Assembly (NCBI RefSeq): GCF_000269805.1
Contig: NZ_JH711481.1
Coordinates: 845,785-909,784, forward strand
Source of the DNA: Actinomyces massiliensis 4401292
GTDB taxonomy: Bacteria > Actinomycetota > Actinomycetes > Actinomycetales > Actinomycetaceae
Length of the DNA: 64,000 nucleotides
Reading direction: 5' to 3'
Positions 1-8,553 of this stretch are shown one piece after another. How positions within the stretch are numbered: position 1 is the stretch's first letter; every line of letters starts with the position of its first letter. Under the pieces are notes generated by a model. That model was not told where the DNA came from, did no database searches, and was given only the letters and a program-made list of their open reading frames with translations. The translations under genes were made by a program, and so were the position numbers.

Positions 1-315
1 CCTTTCCTGAGCGAGGCGGACGGTGGGATCGGGGGCTTTGAGCGTGCCGCCCAGGGAGGCGAGCAGCAGCATGGCCTCGTCAATGAGGGTGAGGTTGACG
101 CGGTACTGGATCTCGGTGCCGCGGCGACGGGTGTCGACCAGCTCGGCCTCGCGCAGCGTGCGCAGGTGGCCCGACAGGGTTGATCCTGAGACGCCGACGG
201 CGTCGGCGATCTCGCCGACCTTGACGTAGTCGTGATCGCGCAGAAAGGCCAGGATCGCGCGCCGTGTGGGGTGCCCCAGGGCGGCGAAGACTCCTGATTC
301 GGTATTTCGCGACAT
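1..315 (-). CDS. ArsR-family winged-helix regulator (partial, cut by window edge)
   Basis: The 105 codons read from an ATG at 315 and run off the left edge, so the C-terminus is missing. The protein opens with a typical ArsR helix pattern: FAALGHPTRRAILAFL at about residues 9-24, then a helix-turn-helix (VGEIADAVGVSGSTLSGHL, about 33-51) and a wing region (LVDTRRRGTEIQYRV). No metal-binding CxC motif is visible in the DNA-recognition helix, so it may sense something other than metal, as SdpR-like repressors do. It lies 83 bp downstream of the CPBP protease gene on the same strand. An inverted repeat over its start codon suggests autoregulation. The family assignment is firm; the ligand is unknown. 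Confidence 0.85.
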   Translation of the reverse strand, partial: MSRNTESGVFAALGHPTRRAILAFLRDHDYVKVGEIADAVGVSGSTLSGHLRTLREAELVDTRRRGTEIQYRVNLTLIDEAMLLLASLGGTLKAPDPTVRLAQER

Positions 316-321
316 ACCGAA
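298..321. promoter_or_regulatory. Inverted repeat over the ArsR start codon (candidate operator)
   Basis: Perfect 8-bp arms TTCGGTAT (298-305) and ATACCGAA (314-321) are separated by 8 bp. The element covers the start codon and first six codons of the regulator gene. Size and symmetry fit a site for a dimeric ArsR-type repressor; that it is the operator is inference. Confidence 0.5.
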
Positions 322-398
322 ATAGTACTCCGGGCGCCGTCGGCCCGCGCGTTGAACGAGCTGGAACGGGCCCGGAGCGGAAGGTGAGTGTGATGCGT

Positions 399-1184
399 TC
401 AGTGCAGGAGGAGGGTCAGGAAGGCGCTGAGGTTGTTGAGGCAGTGGATGCTCGCCGGGTAGAGCAGGTTGCTGTCGGTCTTGACATAGAGCAGCCCGCA
501 GCTGAGCCCGATGAAGGCGTGCGGGATGATGCTCAGTACCTCGGAGAGCGCGAACGAGTGCATGTGCAGCGCACCGAACAGAACGCTGGAGACGACAACA
601 GCCACCCAGGTCGGCGCGAAGCGCTTGATGAGCCCAATGAGGAGCTGACGGAAGAACATCTCCTCCACAATCGGCCCCACGATCCCGAGCACGATGACGA
701 TGACAATCGGCGGGAACATCTGCGTGGCTTCGCCAACGCTGGTGTCATTCTGCAGGGTTGCTCCGGACAAGCCGGCGAGGTTGAGCAGGGCCGAGGACGC
801 CAGGCCGCCGACGATCTCGATAACCAAGGCGGCGAGTCCGCCCACGATGAGAGTGAGGACGGCCCGCCGCTTACGGGCCGCTATCTGACGGGCGGCCCGG
901 GCCAGCGGGTGGCGGAAGGCGACGCAGCCGACGGCGAAGAGAGCGATGTAGAGCGCGAGACGGGTTGAGGGGCCGGCGTCCCCGGGGATGAGAAAGTGGC
1001 CGAGGTGGAGGGGGAAGAAGAAGGCGTAGACGCTCGTGAAGATGACCAGCGCGACGGTGCTCAGGCGGTCGGGCCGGGTGCTCGCGGTCGGAGTCGAGAC
1101 CGGAGCGGAGTCCGACGGCGCAGGATCTGGTGCTCCGGAGGCGGTCGGTGTCTGCTGGGACAGGGACGTGCGGGAAGTGCTCAT
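399..1184 (-). CDS. CPBP family intramembrane glutamic endopeptidase (CAAX-protease-like)
   Basis: A 261-residue polytopic membrane protein. After a Ser/Thr/Pro-rich N-terminus (1-40) come several hydrophobic segments. The CPBP/ABI signature is present: EExxxR as EEMFFR (Glu174, Glu175, Arg179), a second motif FGALHMH with His207 and His209, and a third motif with His247 followed by Asn250-Asn251. These are the expected catalytic positions of the glutamic intramembrane protease family, so the enzyme is probably active at the membrane. Substrates cannot be told from sequence; relatives process prenylated proteins or bacteriocin-immunity targets. The ArsR-type gene follows 83 bp downstream and the two may be co-transcribed. 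Confidence 0.88.
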   Translation of the reverse strand: MSTSRTSLSQQTPTASGAPDPAPSDSAPVSTPTASTRPDRLSTVALVIFTSVYAFFFPLHLGHFLIPGDAGPSTRLALYIALFAVGCVAFRHPLARAARQIAARKRRAVLTLIVGGLAALVIEIVGGLASSALLNLAGLSGATLQNDTSVGEATQMFPPIVIVIVLGIVGPIVEEMFFRQLLIGLIKRFAPTWVAVVVSSVLFGALHMHSFALSEVLSIIPHAFIGLSCGLLYVKTDSNLLYPASIHCLNNLSAFLTLLLH

Positions 1185-1304
1185 GGCTGGAAGTGTGCGG
1201 TGGTCGGCTCGAGAGCGGCATCGCCCTGGCGGCCTAACCCAACGGCGTGCGTCAGACCCCGGTCCATCAAACCCCGGTTCGACTCCCCGGGCCTGTCATT
1301 GCCG

Positions 1305-2234
1305 CTACTTGACCACGACCGAGTCGGCGTTCTCCTTGGTGATCCAGGTGGCCTTGGTGTAGTTGACCTTCTCCACCGACTTGCCGTTGATGAGCGATAC
1401 GACTGTGTCCACGGCCATTCGCCCCATTCCGGCCGTGTCCTGTGAGACGGTCCCGTCAATGCCGCCGCTCTTGATCGAGTTCAGGCCGTCGTCGGTCGCG
1501 TCCACTCCGTAGACCGCGATCTCCTGGCTCTTGCCTGCGTTGTCGATCGCCTTCTGCGCACCGATCGCCATGGAGTCGTTCTGAGCCACGATCGCGTTGA
1601 TGGTCTTTCCTGTGGACAGCCAGTTCTCGGTGACCTTGAGCGCCTCAGCCGTGTCCCAGTTGGCGGTTTGCTGGAAGGCCAGCGTGACGTCGGGGTGGCT
1701 CTTGAGGACCTCGTCGTAGCCGGTCTTTCGCAGTACCTGTCCGTCGGAGCCCATCGGTCCGTAGAGCACGGCCACCGTTCCCTTACCGCCCATCGCGGAT
1801 ACGGCCTGCTCCATCTCGAGCTTGCCGGCGGCCGTGTCGTCCCCGCCGACGAAGGAGCTGGCCCGCTCCTGCTGCTTGGCCTTCTGGGCCACGGTGATGA
1901 TCGGAATGTCTGCCTCCTTAGCGGCCTTGAGCCCCGGGGCGACTCCCTCCTGCGATACCGGCTCCACGATGATGCCCTTGTAGCCCTGGCTGACGGCGGA
2001 CTCGATCTGATTGAGCTGGTTGGACGCGTCCTTCTTCCCGTCGAACACGGTCACGGAGACTCCTGCAGCGGCACCCTGCTCCTTGGCGGAGTTGGCCAGC
2101 GTCGTCGTGAAGGAGTTGCTCATGTGGCTCATGATGAGCGCGATCCGGACCTTGCCCGATGAGTTGTTCGCGCAGGCGCTGAGCATGACGCCGGCGAGGA
2201 TGAGGCTGCACAGCGTGGCCAGAACCTTCTTCAT
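1305..2234 (-). CDS. Sugar ABC transporter substrate-binding lipoprotein (ribose-type, periplasmic-binding fold I)
   Basis: A 309-residue protein starting at ATG 2234, chosen because it gives a lipoprotein signal peptide: basic start, hydrophobic core, lipobox LSAC with Cys21. The mature part looks like an RbsB-type binding protein: VRIALIMSHMSNSF strand, KDASNQLNQIESAVSQGYKGIIVEP, NDSMAIGAQKAID, and AVYGVDATDDGLNSIKSGGIDGTV. It would catch a sugar outside the membrane and deliver it to a permease. No ATPase or permease gene lies beside it. Upstream, the insertion sequence begins 15 bp before the start codon, leaving only a weak Shine-Dalgarno (GAAAGG), so the native promoter has been removed. 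It may be an orphan of a disrupted uptake operon. Confidence 0.85.
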   Translation of the reverse strand: MKKVLATLCSLILAGVMLSACANNSSGKVRIALIMSHMSNSFTTTLANSAKEQGAAAGVSVTVFDGKKDASNQLNQIESAVSQGYKGIIVEPVSQEGVAPGLKAAKEADIPIITVAQKAKQQERASSFVGGDDTAAGKLEMEQAVSAMGGKGTVAVLYGPMGSDGQVLRKTGYDEVLKSHPDVTLAFQQTANWDTAEALKVTENWLSTGKTINAIVAQNDSMAIGAQKAIDNAGKSQEIAVYGVDATDDGLNSIKSGGIDGTVSQDTAGMGRMAVDTVVSLINGKSVEKVNYTKATWITKENADSVVVK

Positions 2235-2249
2235 TGAGGTGCCTTTCAT

Positions 2250-2276
2250 GGCTCTTCGCGTTTGAGGGTGTAGTAG
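2250..2276 (+). repeat. Left terminal inverted repeat of the ISL3-like element
   Basis: 27 bp ending 15 bp from the ATG of the sugar-binding lipoprotein. It pairs with 3758-3784 with about 2-3 mismatches. Confidence 0.8.
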
Positions 2277-2383
2277 CCGGAGCCTATTGAAGTGCATAGG
2301 TGGGGGTGCGTCGTTGCGGCGGGTAGGGGTCGAGGTCTCCCGATGATGGGAGCTGCTACACAACCGTCACGAGAGACCTCGAC

Positions 2384-3738
2384 GTGCCTGAGACTACCTT
2401 CGCCTGCCCTGATCTGACGACCTTCCTGGGGCTGGACGCCCTGGGACTGACCGCGGTGGGTCAGCTCCTGACCTCGACGAGAGCCATTGTGGAGTGCCGC
2501 ATGCCGATCGGGTTTGAGGACCCCTTTTGCGGAGCCTGCGGCGTTCAGGGAGTATCCCGTGGGACGGTGGCCCGACGCCTGGCCCACGTGCCGGTGGGGT
2601 GGAGGCCCACGCAGCTGGTGGTGCGCGTGCGGCGCTTCGCCTGCACCCACTGCCGTCGAGTGTGGAGGCAGGACACGAGCGGCCTGGCTGAGCCCAGGAC
2701 CCGGCTGACGCGCTCGGCGGTGGAGTGGGGGCTGCGTGCCCTTGCCCTGGAGTGCATGTCGGTCTGTCGGGTAGCAGCCGCTCTGGGGATCTCCTGGCAC
2801 ACCGCCAACAACGCAATCCTGACCCGAGCTGAGCAGACCATCACCGGCAACCCTGACCGCTTCGATGGTGTGGAGGCTCTCGGAGTTGACGATTCCCCCG
2901 CGCGCTTCGCTCCCGTGCGGGAGGTGCCCCCTCTGTGTGGCGCCACACCAGGCGGGGCGACCGGTACGTCACCGTCATGATCGACCTGACTCCCGTGCGC
3001 GACCGCAGTGGTCCGGCCCGGCTTCTGGACGTGGTCCCGGGCCGGTCCAAGAAGGTCCTCAAGACCTGGCTCTCCCAGCGTGACCAGGACTGGCGTGGGC
3101 GGGTCGAGGTGGTAGCCACGGGGCGGTTTCACCGGGTCCCGAGAGCGCCGCCGACCAGGAGCTCCCACAAGCCCGGGCGGTCATGGATCCCTTTCACGTC
3201 GTGTCCCTGGCGGCCAGCAAGCTCGATGAGTGCCGCCGCCGCATCCAACGGGCGATCACAGGGCGGCGGGGCCGGGCGGGTGACCCGCTCTACCGGGCCC
3301 GACGCACCCTACACACCGGGGCCGGCCTGCTCACCGACACCCAGGCCAGGCGTCTCCAGGCCCTGTTCGCTGATGAGCGCTACGCTGCGGTCCAGGCCGC
3401 CTGGGGCGTCTACCAGCGCCTCATCCAGGCCTACCGCACCGACGAGGCGGGCCTGGGAAAGTACCTGATGCAACGGCTCATCGACTCCTTGAGGCAGGCC
3501 GTCCCCGACGGGCTGGAGGAGATCCAGACCCTGGCCAGAACCCTGACCGAAAGAGCCTCCGACATCCTGGCCTACTTCGACCGCCCCCGCACCTCCAACG
3601 GCCCCACGCCAAGCCATCAACGGACGCCCGGAGCACCTACGCGGCATCGCCCTGGGCTTCCGCAACCTCACCAGCTACACCATCCGCAGCCTCATCCACA
3701 CCGGACGCCTCAAAGACCACCTGACAACAACCACCTAA
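2384..3738 (+). pseudogene. ISL3-type transposase, at least three frameshifts
   Basis: The N-terminal frame (2384 to about 2892) carries a zinc-finger-like part (CGACGVQG, then CTHC) and a helix-turn-helix (MSVCRVAAALGISWHTANNA), ending in the motif GVDD where ISL3 transposases have GVDEHVWRH. A 42-bp stretch replaces 4 expected bases, and the next part (VWRHTRRGDRYVTVMIDL, then ARLLDVVPGRSKKV) is in another frame from 2935. Two more shifts follow: near 3120, before MDPFHVVSLA, and near 3600, before INGRPEHLRGIALGFRNLTSY. The frame ends with TAA at 3736-3738. All parts of a full-length enzyme of about 440 residues can be recognised, but no single frame encodes it. Confidence 0.88.
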
Positions 3739-3757
3739 ACCAGCCGACAAGCCCCAC

Positions 3758-3784
3758 CTACAACACCCTCAAACACGAAGAGCC
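3758..3784 (-). repeat. Right terminal inverted repeat of the ISL3-like element
   Basis: Complementary to 2250-2276 with a few mismatches. The truncated minus-strand gene to its right reads into this repeat and stops there. Confidence 0.8.
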
Positions 3785-3895
3785 GGTTTGAAAGGTCAGT
3801 ATTTCATGTCCGTTGATGCGTTGTTCTTCCAGCCATTTCATGGTAGCTAGGTGCGCATCGAGCTCCTCTTCTGGAGTGAACGTATCGCTGTCCAT
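3758..3895 (-). pseudogene. N-terminal fragment of an unknown small gene, cut by the insertion sequence
   Basis: An ATG at 3895 with a good ribosome site (GAGGGA, 6 nt upstream) opens a frame whose first 33 residues are acidic and helical (TPEEELDAHLATMKWLEEQ). It then enters the end of the insertion sequence and meets a TAG at 3758-3760, giving 45 residues. The native C-terminus is therefore lost. The family cannot be recognised from this stub. A -10-like TATACT about 75 nt upstream on the minus strand suggests it was a transcribed gene. Confidence 0.5.
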
Positions 3896-4100
3896 GGTGC
3901 TTCCCTCATGAAAAGAGCAGGTGAGAGATGGGAGTGTCTGCCTGTGATGGCGGAATGTCTCTGCGAGAGTATATCGCGCTGGAACGATGTTGAGCGATCT
4001 GGGTTTACTCGGCAGGGGATAGGGGTGAAAACGTCCTCACTCGCTCCCACCCCTGACTTTGATGGGCGGCGGCAGGCTCGTACTCGTGGCGTCCCGATCC
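3896..4100. other. Intergenic region with a weak hairpin
   Basis: No gene recognised. It holds the promoter region of the truncated gene and a possible terminator for the minus-strand ABC operon: AGGGGTG (4021-4027) pairs with CACCCCT (4048-4054) over a 20-nt loop, with no T tract. Confidence 0.4.
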
Positions 4101-4844
4101 TCACGCATCCGCTCGCACCAGCCGGACGATGCCAGCCATTTGAGCGGCCGTCGTCCAGGCCAGGATGATGAGTCCGGCAGAGGTGACGTCCGCCTGCGAT
4201 TCGGCTGCCGTCAGCCAGATCTGGCCCGCCTGGCCGGGGAACCAGCGGGCGGCGTCGCCCGCGATCACGGCCAGCTGCGGTGTCAGGATCACCAGCACCA
4301 CGGCCGCCGTCGACGCACCGATGACGCTGCGCAGCGCCGCACCGAGCCCGGCCGCCAGCAGCAGCACCGCCGTCAACCAGGCCACGGTCCTTCCGCCGGC
4401 CCACAGTGCTGCCGTCGACATCGTCGGGCACGCTGCCAGGCTCGCTCCGACCAGGACGCTCGCCGCCACCAGTCCCGTACCGGTCAGCACCATGAGTCGC
4501 GCCGCCGCCAGCCGCCCCCGCGCCGGCGTCACCAGCAGACTCGTCATGCCCTGCGCCGTGGAGTGCTCGGCACCCGCGGCGGCCACACCGGCCGCCACGA
4601 AGCCGATCTGCACCGCCAACGTCCACATTGGCGCGATCTCCTCGAATCCGAAGTCCCGCCCATCCACCACGTTCTGCAGGACCGACATCATCGTGGCGAT
4701 CGCAGCCGCGCCCGCCACCGCTGCCGACCACCACATCGCCGGCAGCGTCACCACCTTCAGCAGCTCCGCGTGCAGCGCGCGCCCCCAGGCTGTCGTCACC
4801 CCTGCGGTAGCCCTCACCCTGCTGGTCGCACCGGCTCCGCTCAT
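4101..4844 (-). CDS. ABC-2-type transporter membrane subunit (second permease)
   Basis: A 247-residue, highly hydrophobic protein with about six membrane segments. The start ATG at 4844 overlaps the stop of the upstream permease gene as ATGA, so the genes are translationally coupled. The order of features (a LHAELLKVVTLPAMWW start, a first helix, a long loop, then paired helices) matches permeases of small bacterial ABC-2 exporters. With the preceding permease and the ATPase it makes an export complex with two different membrane subunits, as in lantibiotic-immunity or drug-export systems. The substrate is unknown. Confidence 0.78.
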   Translation of the reverse strand: MSGAGATSRVRATAGVTTAWGRALHAELLKVVTLPAMWWSAAVAGAAAIATMMSVLQNVVDGRDFGFEEIAPMWTLAVQIGFVAAGVAAAGAEHSTAQGMTSLLVTPARGRLAAARLMVLTGTGLVAASVLVGASLAACPTMSTAALWAGGRTVAWLTAVLLLAAGLGAALRSVIGASTAAVVLVILTPQLAVIAGDAARWFPGQAGQIWLTAAESQADVTSAGLIILAWTTAAQMAGIVRLVRADA

Positions 4845-5641
4845 GCGTCCCGCCTCATCCACACCCAGCAGCACACCGCCGCGCACCCGCTCGCCCACGC
4901 CGTGCAGACGGCGGCCGCCATCGGGATCGACAGCAGCTCGACGAGACGGTCGTAGTTGAGCGTCGTCGGGTTCGCGATGAGACGGACCGCGGCGGTATCC
5001 GGCAGGAACCGGGCCGCATCGGTGGACTTGATGAGCAGCACCCCCGGCGAGATCATCGTCGACATTGCGACGAGGACCGTCATCGGCACCAGCGCGCTGC
5101 GGGTGGCCGCCGCCAGTGCCATCGACGCCATTGCCGAGAACCCCCACCAGGCCAGTATCCCGGTCAGCAGCGGCCACGGCACCGGATCGAGGGGCGCCCA
5201 GGACCCCAGCAGGTGCCGGCACAGCGAGTAGGTCGCCGTCCACGCCACCGCCAGGAGCACCGTCGCAGCACCCAGCACCACGAGCAGCTTCGCGGCCACC
5301 GATGCCCCGCGCCGCGGCTGGACCAGCATCGTCGTCGTCACCTGTCGCGACGCGCCGTTCGTGCGCGGGTCGCTCGCGTACTCGCTGACCACGACGCTCG
5401 CCGCCAGCACCACGATCCCCGTCGTCCCCATGTAGAGGCCGATGACGCCGACGCCGTCCAGCCCTGCCAGCGCCCGCGGGTCGCCGGCCGCCAGCCTGGC
5501 CGGCAGGTCATGGTCCGTGTAGTACTCCACCAGTGCCGGCAGGACGAGCGCCAGCGTCGCCCCCACCCGCACGCCCGGCAGACCGGCCGTCTTGAGCGCC
5601 TCCGCCTTGAGGGAGCGGACCAGCGCCATCGCCACGCTCAT
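4841..5641 (-). CDS. ABC-2-type transporter membrane subunit (first permease)
   Basis: A 266-residue polytopic protein starting at ATG 5641, which overlaps the ATPase stop codon as ATGA. The N-terminus (VRSLKAEALKTAGLPGVRVG) is typical of ABC-2 permeases, where an amphipathic stretch precedes the first helix. About six hydrophobic segments follow, with a motif STMISPGVLLIK near residue 195. It resembles the next gene in layout but not closely in sequence, suggesting a heterodimeric channel. Position and coupling tie it to the ATPase encoded just upstream. Confidence 0.78.
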   Translation of the reverse strand: MSVAMALVRSLKAEALKTAGLPGVRVGATLALVLPALVEYYTDHDLPARLAAGDPRALAGLDGVGVIGLYMGTTGIVVLAASVVVSEYASDPRTNGASRQVTTTMLVQPRRGASVAAKLLVVLGAATVLLAVAWTATYSLCRHLLGSWAPLDPVPWPLLTGILAWWGFSAMASMALAAATRSALVPMTVLVAMSTMISPGVLLIKSTDAARFLPDTAAVRLIANPTTLNYDRLVELLSIPMAAAVCTAWASGCAAVCCWVWMRRDA

Positions 5642-6432
5642 GCCCGGCCCCCTTCCCCGCGGCCCCCACGATCCGCGTGACCCGGGCGTCCCGACCGGCC
5701 TCCGAACTGGGGCCGACCCCCGGGCGCGCGGCCGGACCCGCCCCCGGTCAGGGAGAAGAAGGCCTCCTCCAGGTTCGCGTAGCCGGCTGCGATCTCGTCG
5801 AGCGTCCCGGCCGCGCGCACTCGTCCGCCGGCGATGACGACGACGTCGTCGGCCACCTCGGCGAGCTCGGCCAGGACGTGACTGGACAGCAGGATCGTGC
5901 CCCCGGCGTCGGCCCGCTGCCGAAGCAGCGTGCGGATCCACCGGATCCCTTCCGGGTCCAGGCCGTTGACCGGCTCGTCGAGGACCAGCACCTCCGGGTC
6001 GCCCAGCAGCGCCGTCGCCAACCCCAGGCGCTGCCCCATTCCCAGGGAGAAGGTGCGCACCCGCCGTCCGGCCGCATCACTCAGCCCGACGACGTCGAGC
6101 ACCTCGGCCACCCGACGCCGACTGATTCCCGCGCCCGAGGCCACCCACGCCAGGTGACCGCGGGCCGTGCGCGAGGGATGCGCCCCCGAGCCGTCGAGCA
6201 CCGCCCCCACCGTGCGCAGCGGCTCGCGCAGCTCGCGGTAGGGACGCCCGCCGATAAGCGTCCGCCCGCCGTCGGCCCGGTCCAGACCCAGCAGACACCG
6301 CAGGGTCGAGGACTTCCCAGCGCCGTTCGGGCCCACGAATCCGGTGACGCTGCCCGGACGGGCCTCCAGGCTCACGCCGTGAAGCACCTCCCGCCGGCCG
6401 TGCCGTTTGACGAGGGTCTCAACACTGATCAT
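5638..6432 (-). CDS. ABC transporter ATP-binding protein (exporter)
   Basis: A 264-residue ATPase. Walker A is GPNGAGKSS (residues 34-42), the signature is TFSLGMGQRLGLA, and Walker B is VLVLDEPVNGLDPEG, followed by a switch His in ILLSSHVL. It is a single-domain CcmA/BcrA-type exporter ATPase, first in a three-gene operon with two permeases. The region 6433-6562 separates it from the divergent histidine kinase, so the two-component system next door is a plausible regulator of this operon. The last 30 residues are Gly/Arg-rich and probably disordered. Confidence 0.9.
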   Translation of the reverse strand: MISVETLVKRHGRREVLHGVSLEARPGSVTGFVGPNGAGKSSTLRCLLGLDRADGGRTLIGGRPYRELREPLRTVGAVLDGSGAHPSRTARGHLAWVASGAGISRRRVAEVLDVVGLSDAAGRRVRTFSLGMGQRLGLATALLGDPEVLVLDEPVNGLDPEGIRWIRTLLRQRADAGGTILLSSHVLAELAEVADDVVVIAGGRVRAAGTLDEIAAGYANLEEAFFSLTGGGSGRAPGGRPQFGGRSGRPGHADRGGRGEGGRA

Positions 6433-6562
6433 GGGGCAATCTCACCGGCGGGACGACGCGGCGGGCATCGGCCGTCGAGAGGAGGGGCTCGCGAGGCGTC
6501 GGACCCCGCGCCTCGGACCGTGGTTCGATGAAGCGCCCGAGTCGTCTTCCTAGACTGGCCGC

Positions 6563-7801
6563 GTGCCTGCCCCCGACGTTCCCCCGCGCCACTCCACGCT
6601 GGGGCGCGTGATCACCGGGCTGACCGTGGTTATCGTCGGCCTGGGCACCATGGTCGGCTTCTCCCCGGCTCCTTCTCGGCGCGCCCAGATGACCGTGCTG
6701 CTCGTCATGGCCGGGCTCGTCGTCGCCTCCCTGTGGCTGCGGCGGCGCGACCAGCGTGCCTACGAGCGGCGCCTGGCGCAGGAGACCGCCGCGCGCGCCG
6801 TCGCCGAGGACCGCCTCGTCATCGCCCGCGAGCTGCACGACGCCGTCTCCGGCAACCTCGGCGCCATCACCGTGCGCTGCGCCGTGGCCCAGCGCCTCGA
6901 GACCACCCCGGACGGTCTGCGTCACGCCCTTCGCGATGCCGAGTCGTCCTCCCGGGAGGCCACCGACGGCCTGCGGCGCATGCTCGCCGTGCTGCGCGAC
7001 GAGGGCGCGGCCGCGCATGGTATCCCGGACCCGACGGGGGCGGCGGGTCCGGAGGGCCCGGCGGGCTTTGCGGCGGCGGGAGAGGCGGGGGTCCCGGGCG
7101 GGCCCGGGAATCGGATGATCCGGCCCGCCCGTGGGACTCCCGCCGGTGCCGGTGCCTCGCGCGGCACCGGCACCGCTGGAGCCGCCGTCGGAGCCTCGTG
7201 GAGGGGGACCGGCATCGGCGCTGGCGATCCGGACTCCGCTCTGGCCGAGGCCGTGACCCGCGCCCGTCGCGCCGGCGTGGAGGTCGAGATCGACGCCGAC
7301 CGGGGTGCCGGGCCCTCCCCGATGGGGGAGACGGTCGCCCGGGTCGTGGGTGAGGCGCTGGTCAACACGGCCCGTCATGCCGGGCCCTCGCGCGCCCGCG
7401 TCACGGTCCGGCAGGAGTCCTCCCGGTTGCGCGTCATCGTCGTCGACGACGGTCCGGCTCCCGGCTGGACGCCTCGCCCCGGCGCCGGTCAGGGACTGCG
7501 GGGACTGTGCGAGCGGGTCGAGGCCATGGGTGGGACGCTGAGCGCGGGACCCCTCCGCGGTGCTGGCAGTGCCGGCCATGGCGCCGACGGTGCTGATGAC
7601 GGCCGGAGCGCCGGCGGTGCAGGGGGGACGGCTGGGGCCATCGGAGACGCTGGCGCCGTCGGAGCCTCGAGAGCGGGCTTCGTCGTCGAGGCGGTCCTGC
7701 CACTGCCCGTGGCGCGGACCGGCGGAGTCGGCGGGGTGACCGGTTCGAGGGACGACTGCTTCGAGATCCGGCCCGCGCGAGCTCGCGGAGGAACCCCGTG
7801 A
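6563..7801 (+). CDS. NarL/DesK-type sensor histidine kinase
   Basis: 412 residues with a GTG start. Two hydrophobic segments (about 14-30 and 40-58) precede a HisKA_3 dimerisation domain with the phosphoacceptor in RELHDAVSGN (His92). A C-terminal HATPase domain follows, with VGEALVNTARHAGPSRA as N box and GQGLRGLCERVEAMGG as G box. A long Gly/Ala/Arg-rich stretch (about 150-225) between the two domains and another near 330-370 are low-complexity expansions. The stop overlaps the response-regulator start (GTGA). The short sensor suggests it senses the membrane or an exporter. Decayed remains of a paralogue lie at 18446-18738. Confidence 0.9.
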   Translation: MPAPDVPPRHSTLGRVITGLTVVIVGLGTMVGFSPAPSRRAQMTVLLVMAGLVVASLWLRRRDQRAYERRLAQETAARAVAEDRLVIARELHDAVSGNLGAITVRCAVAQRLETTPDGLRHALRDAESSSREATDGLRRMLAVLRDEGAAAHGIPDPTGAAGPEGPAGFAAAGEAGVPGGPGNRMIRPARGTPAGAGASRGTGTAGAAVGASWRGTGIGAGDPDSALAEAVTRARRAGVEVEIDADRGAGPSPMGETVARVVGEALVNTARHAGPSRARVTVRQESSRLRVIVVDDGPAPGWTPRPGAGQGLRGLCERVEAMGGTLSAGPLRGAGSAGHGADGADDGRSAGGAGGTAGAIGDAGAVGASRAGFVVEAVLPLPVARTGGVGGVTGSRDDCFEIRPARARGGTP

Positions 7802-8553
7802 GTGACGCGAGTGGGATGAGAGAGTCGTCCGATGCCCCGACCAGTGGTGGCCCGACCGGCGGTATGCCGACCAGCGGTGGCCCGACCGGCGCTCCCGTCC
7901 GCGTCCTCGTCGCCGAGGACCAGGCGCTCCTGCGCGCCTCGCTGGCGGCGCTCCTGGACGCCGAGGACGACCTGGAGATCGTCGGGCAGGCCGCGGACGG
8001 CGCCCGCGCCGTCGCCCTGGCGGCTGGCCTCCGCCCCGACGTCGTCGTCATGGACATTCGGATGCCGGGGCTGACCGGTATCGAGGCCACCGCTCGGATC
8101 TGCGCCGACCCGGCGCTCGCGGGCACCCGGGTCCTCGTCCTGACCATGTTCGAGATCGAGGAGTACGTGCTGGGGGCGCTGCGCGCCGGCGCCTCCGGCT
8201 TCCTTCTCAAGGACGCCGACCCGCAGGCGGTCGTCGACGCCGTGCGCACCGTCCACGAGGGTCAGTCGCTGCTCAGCCCCCAGATCCTCCGGGGTCTCGT
8301 GTCGCGCTCGCCGTCCGGTGCGGCCTGCGGGCGGCGGGCCGACGACGTCGGGCGACTCACTCCCCGGCAGCGGGAGGTTCTCGTGCTCATCGCCCGGGGA
8401 CTGTCCAACGGCGAGATCGAGACTGTGCTCGGCATCACCCGCGCCACCTGCCGCAGCCACATCACCGCGCTGCTGGCCCGCCTGGACGCACGGGATCGCG
8501 CCCAGCTCGTGATCGCCGCCTACGAAGCGGGTCTCGTGCAGCCGGGGGCGTGA
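7798..8553 (+). CDS. NarL/LuxR-family response regulator
   Basis: 251 residues from GTG 7798, coupled to the kinase gene. The receiver domain has the acidic pair in VLVAEDQALLR, the phospho-Asp in VVVMDIRMPG and the Lys in FLLKDADP. The C-terminal LuxR HTH reads LTPRQREVLVLIARGLSNGEIETVLGI. The first 33 residues contain a short internal repeat (PTSGGPTGGM, PTSGGPTGAP) that mirrors a DNA direct repeat near 7840-7890; the receiver proper starts at about residue 34. It probably controls the adjacent ABC exporter operon. A deleted paralogue lies at 18808-19003. Confidence 0.9.
   Translation: MSDASGMRESSDAPTSGGPTGGMPTSGGPTGAPVRVLVAEDQALLRASLAALLDAEDDLEIVGQAADGARAVALAAGLRPDVVVMDIRMPGLTGIEATARICADPALAGTRVLVLTMFEIEEYVLGALRAGASGFLLKDADPQAVVDAVRTVHEGQSLLSPQILRGLVSRSPSGAACGRRADDVGRLTPRQREVLVLIARGLSNGEIETVLGITRATCRSHITALLARLDARDRAQLVIAAYEAGLVQPGA

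Larger units (their letters stand above)
2250..3784 (+). mobile_element. ISL3-family-like insertion sequence with degenerate transposase
   Basis: About 1.53 kb bounded by inverted ends that both read GGCTCTTCG(C/T)GTTTGAGGG from outside inward (left 2250-2276; right, complement, 3758-3784), with a few mismatches over 27 bp. It encloses one ISL3-type transposase reading frame broken by frameshifts. The 8 bp flanking each end do not match, so there is no visible target duplication; ISL3 elements normally make 8 bp. That suggests recombination or deletion after insertion. Confidence 0.85.

Noticed and set aside
1255-1300. tRNA 3'-end-like sequence (GGTTCGACTCCCCGGG)
   Set aside because: The would-be T-arm does not pair over 5 bp and no acceptor, D or anticodon arm can be folded upstream.
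3847-4734. 295-codon minus-strand frame across the ABC permease
   Set aside because: Gly/Arg-rich shadow; the permease frame with coupled starts explains the region.
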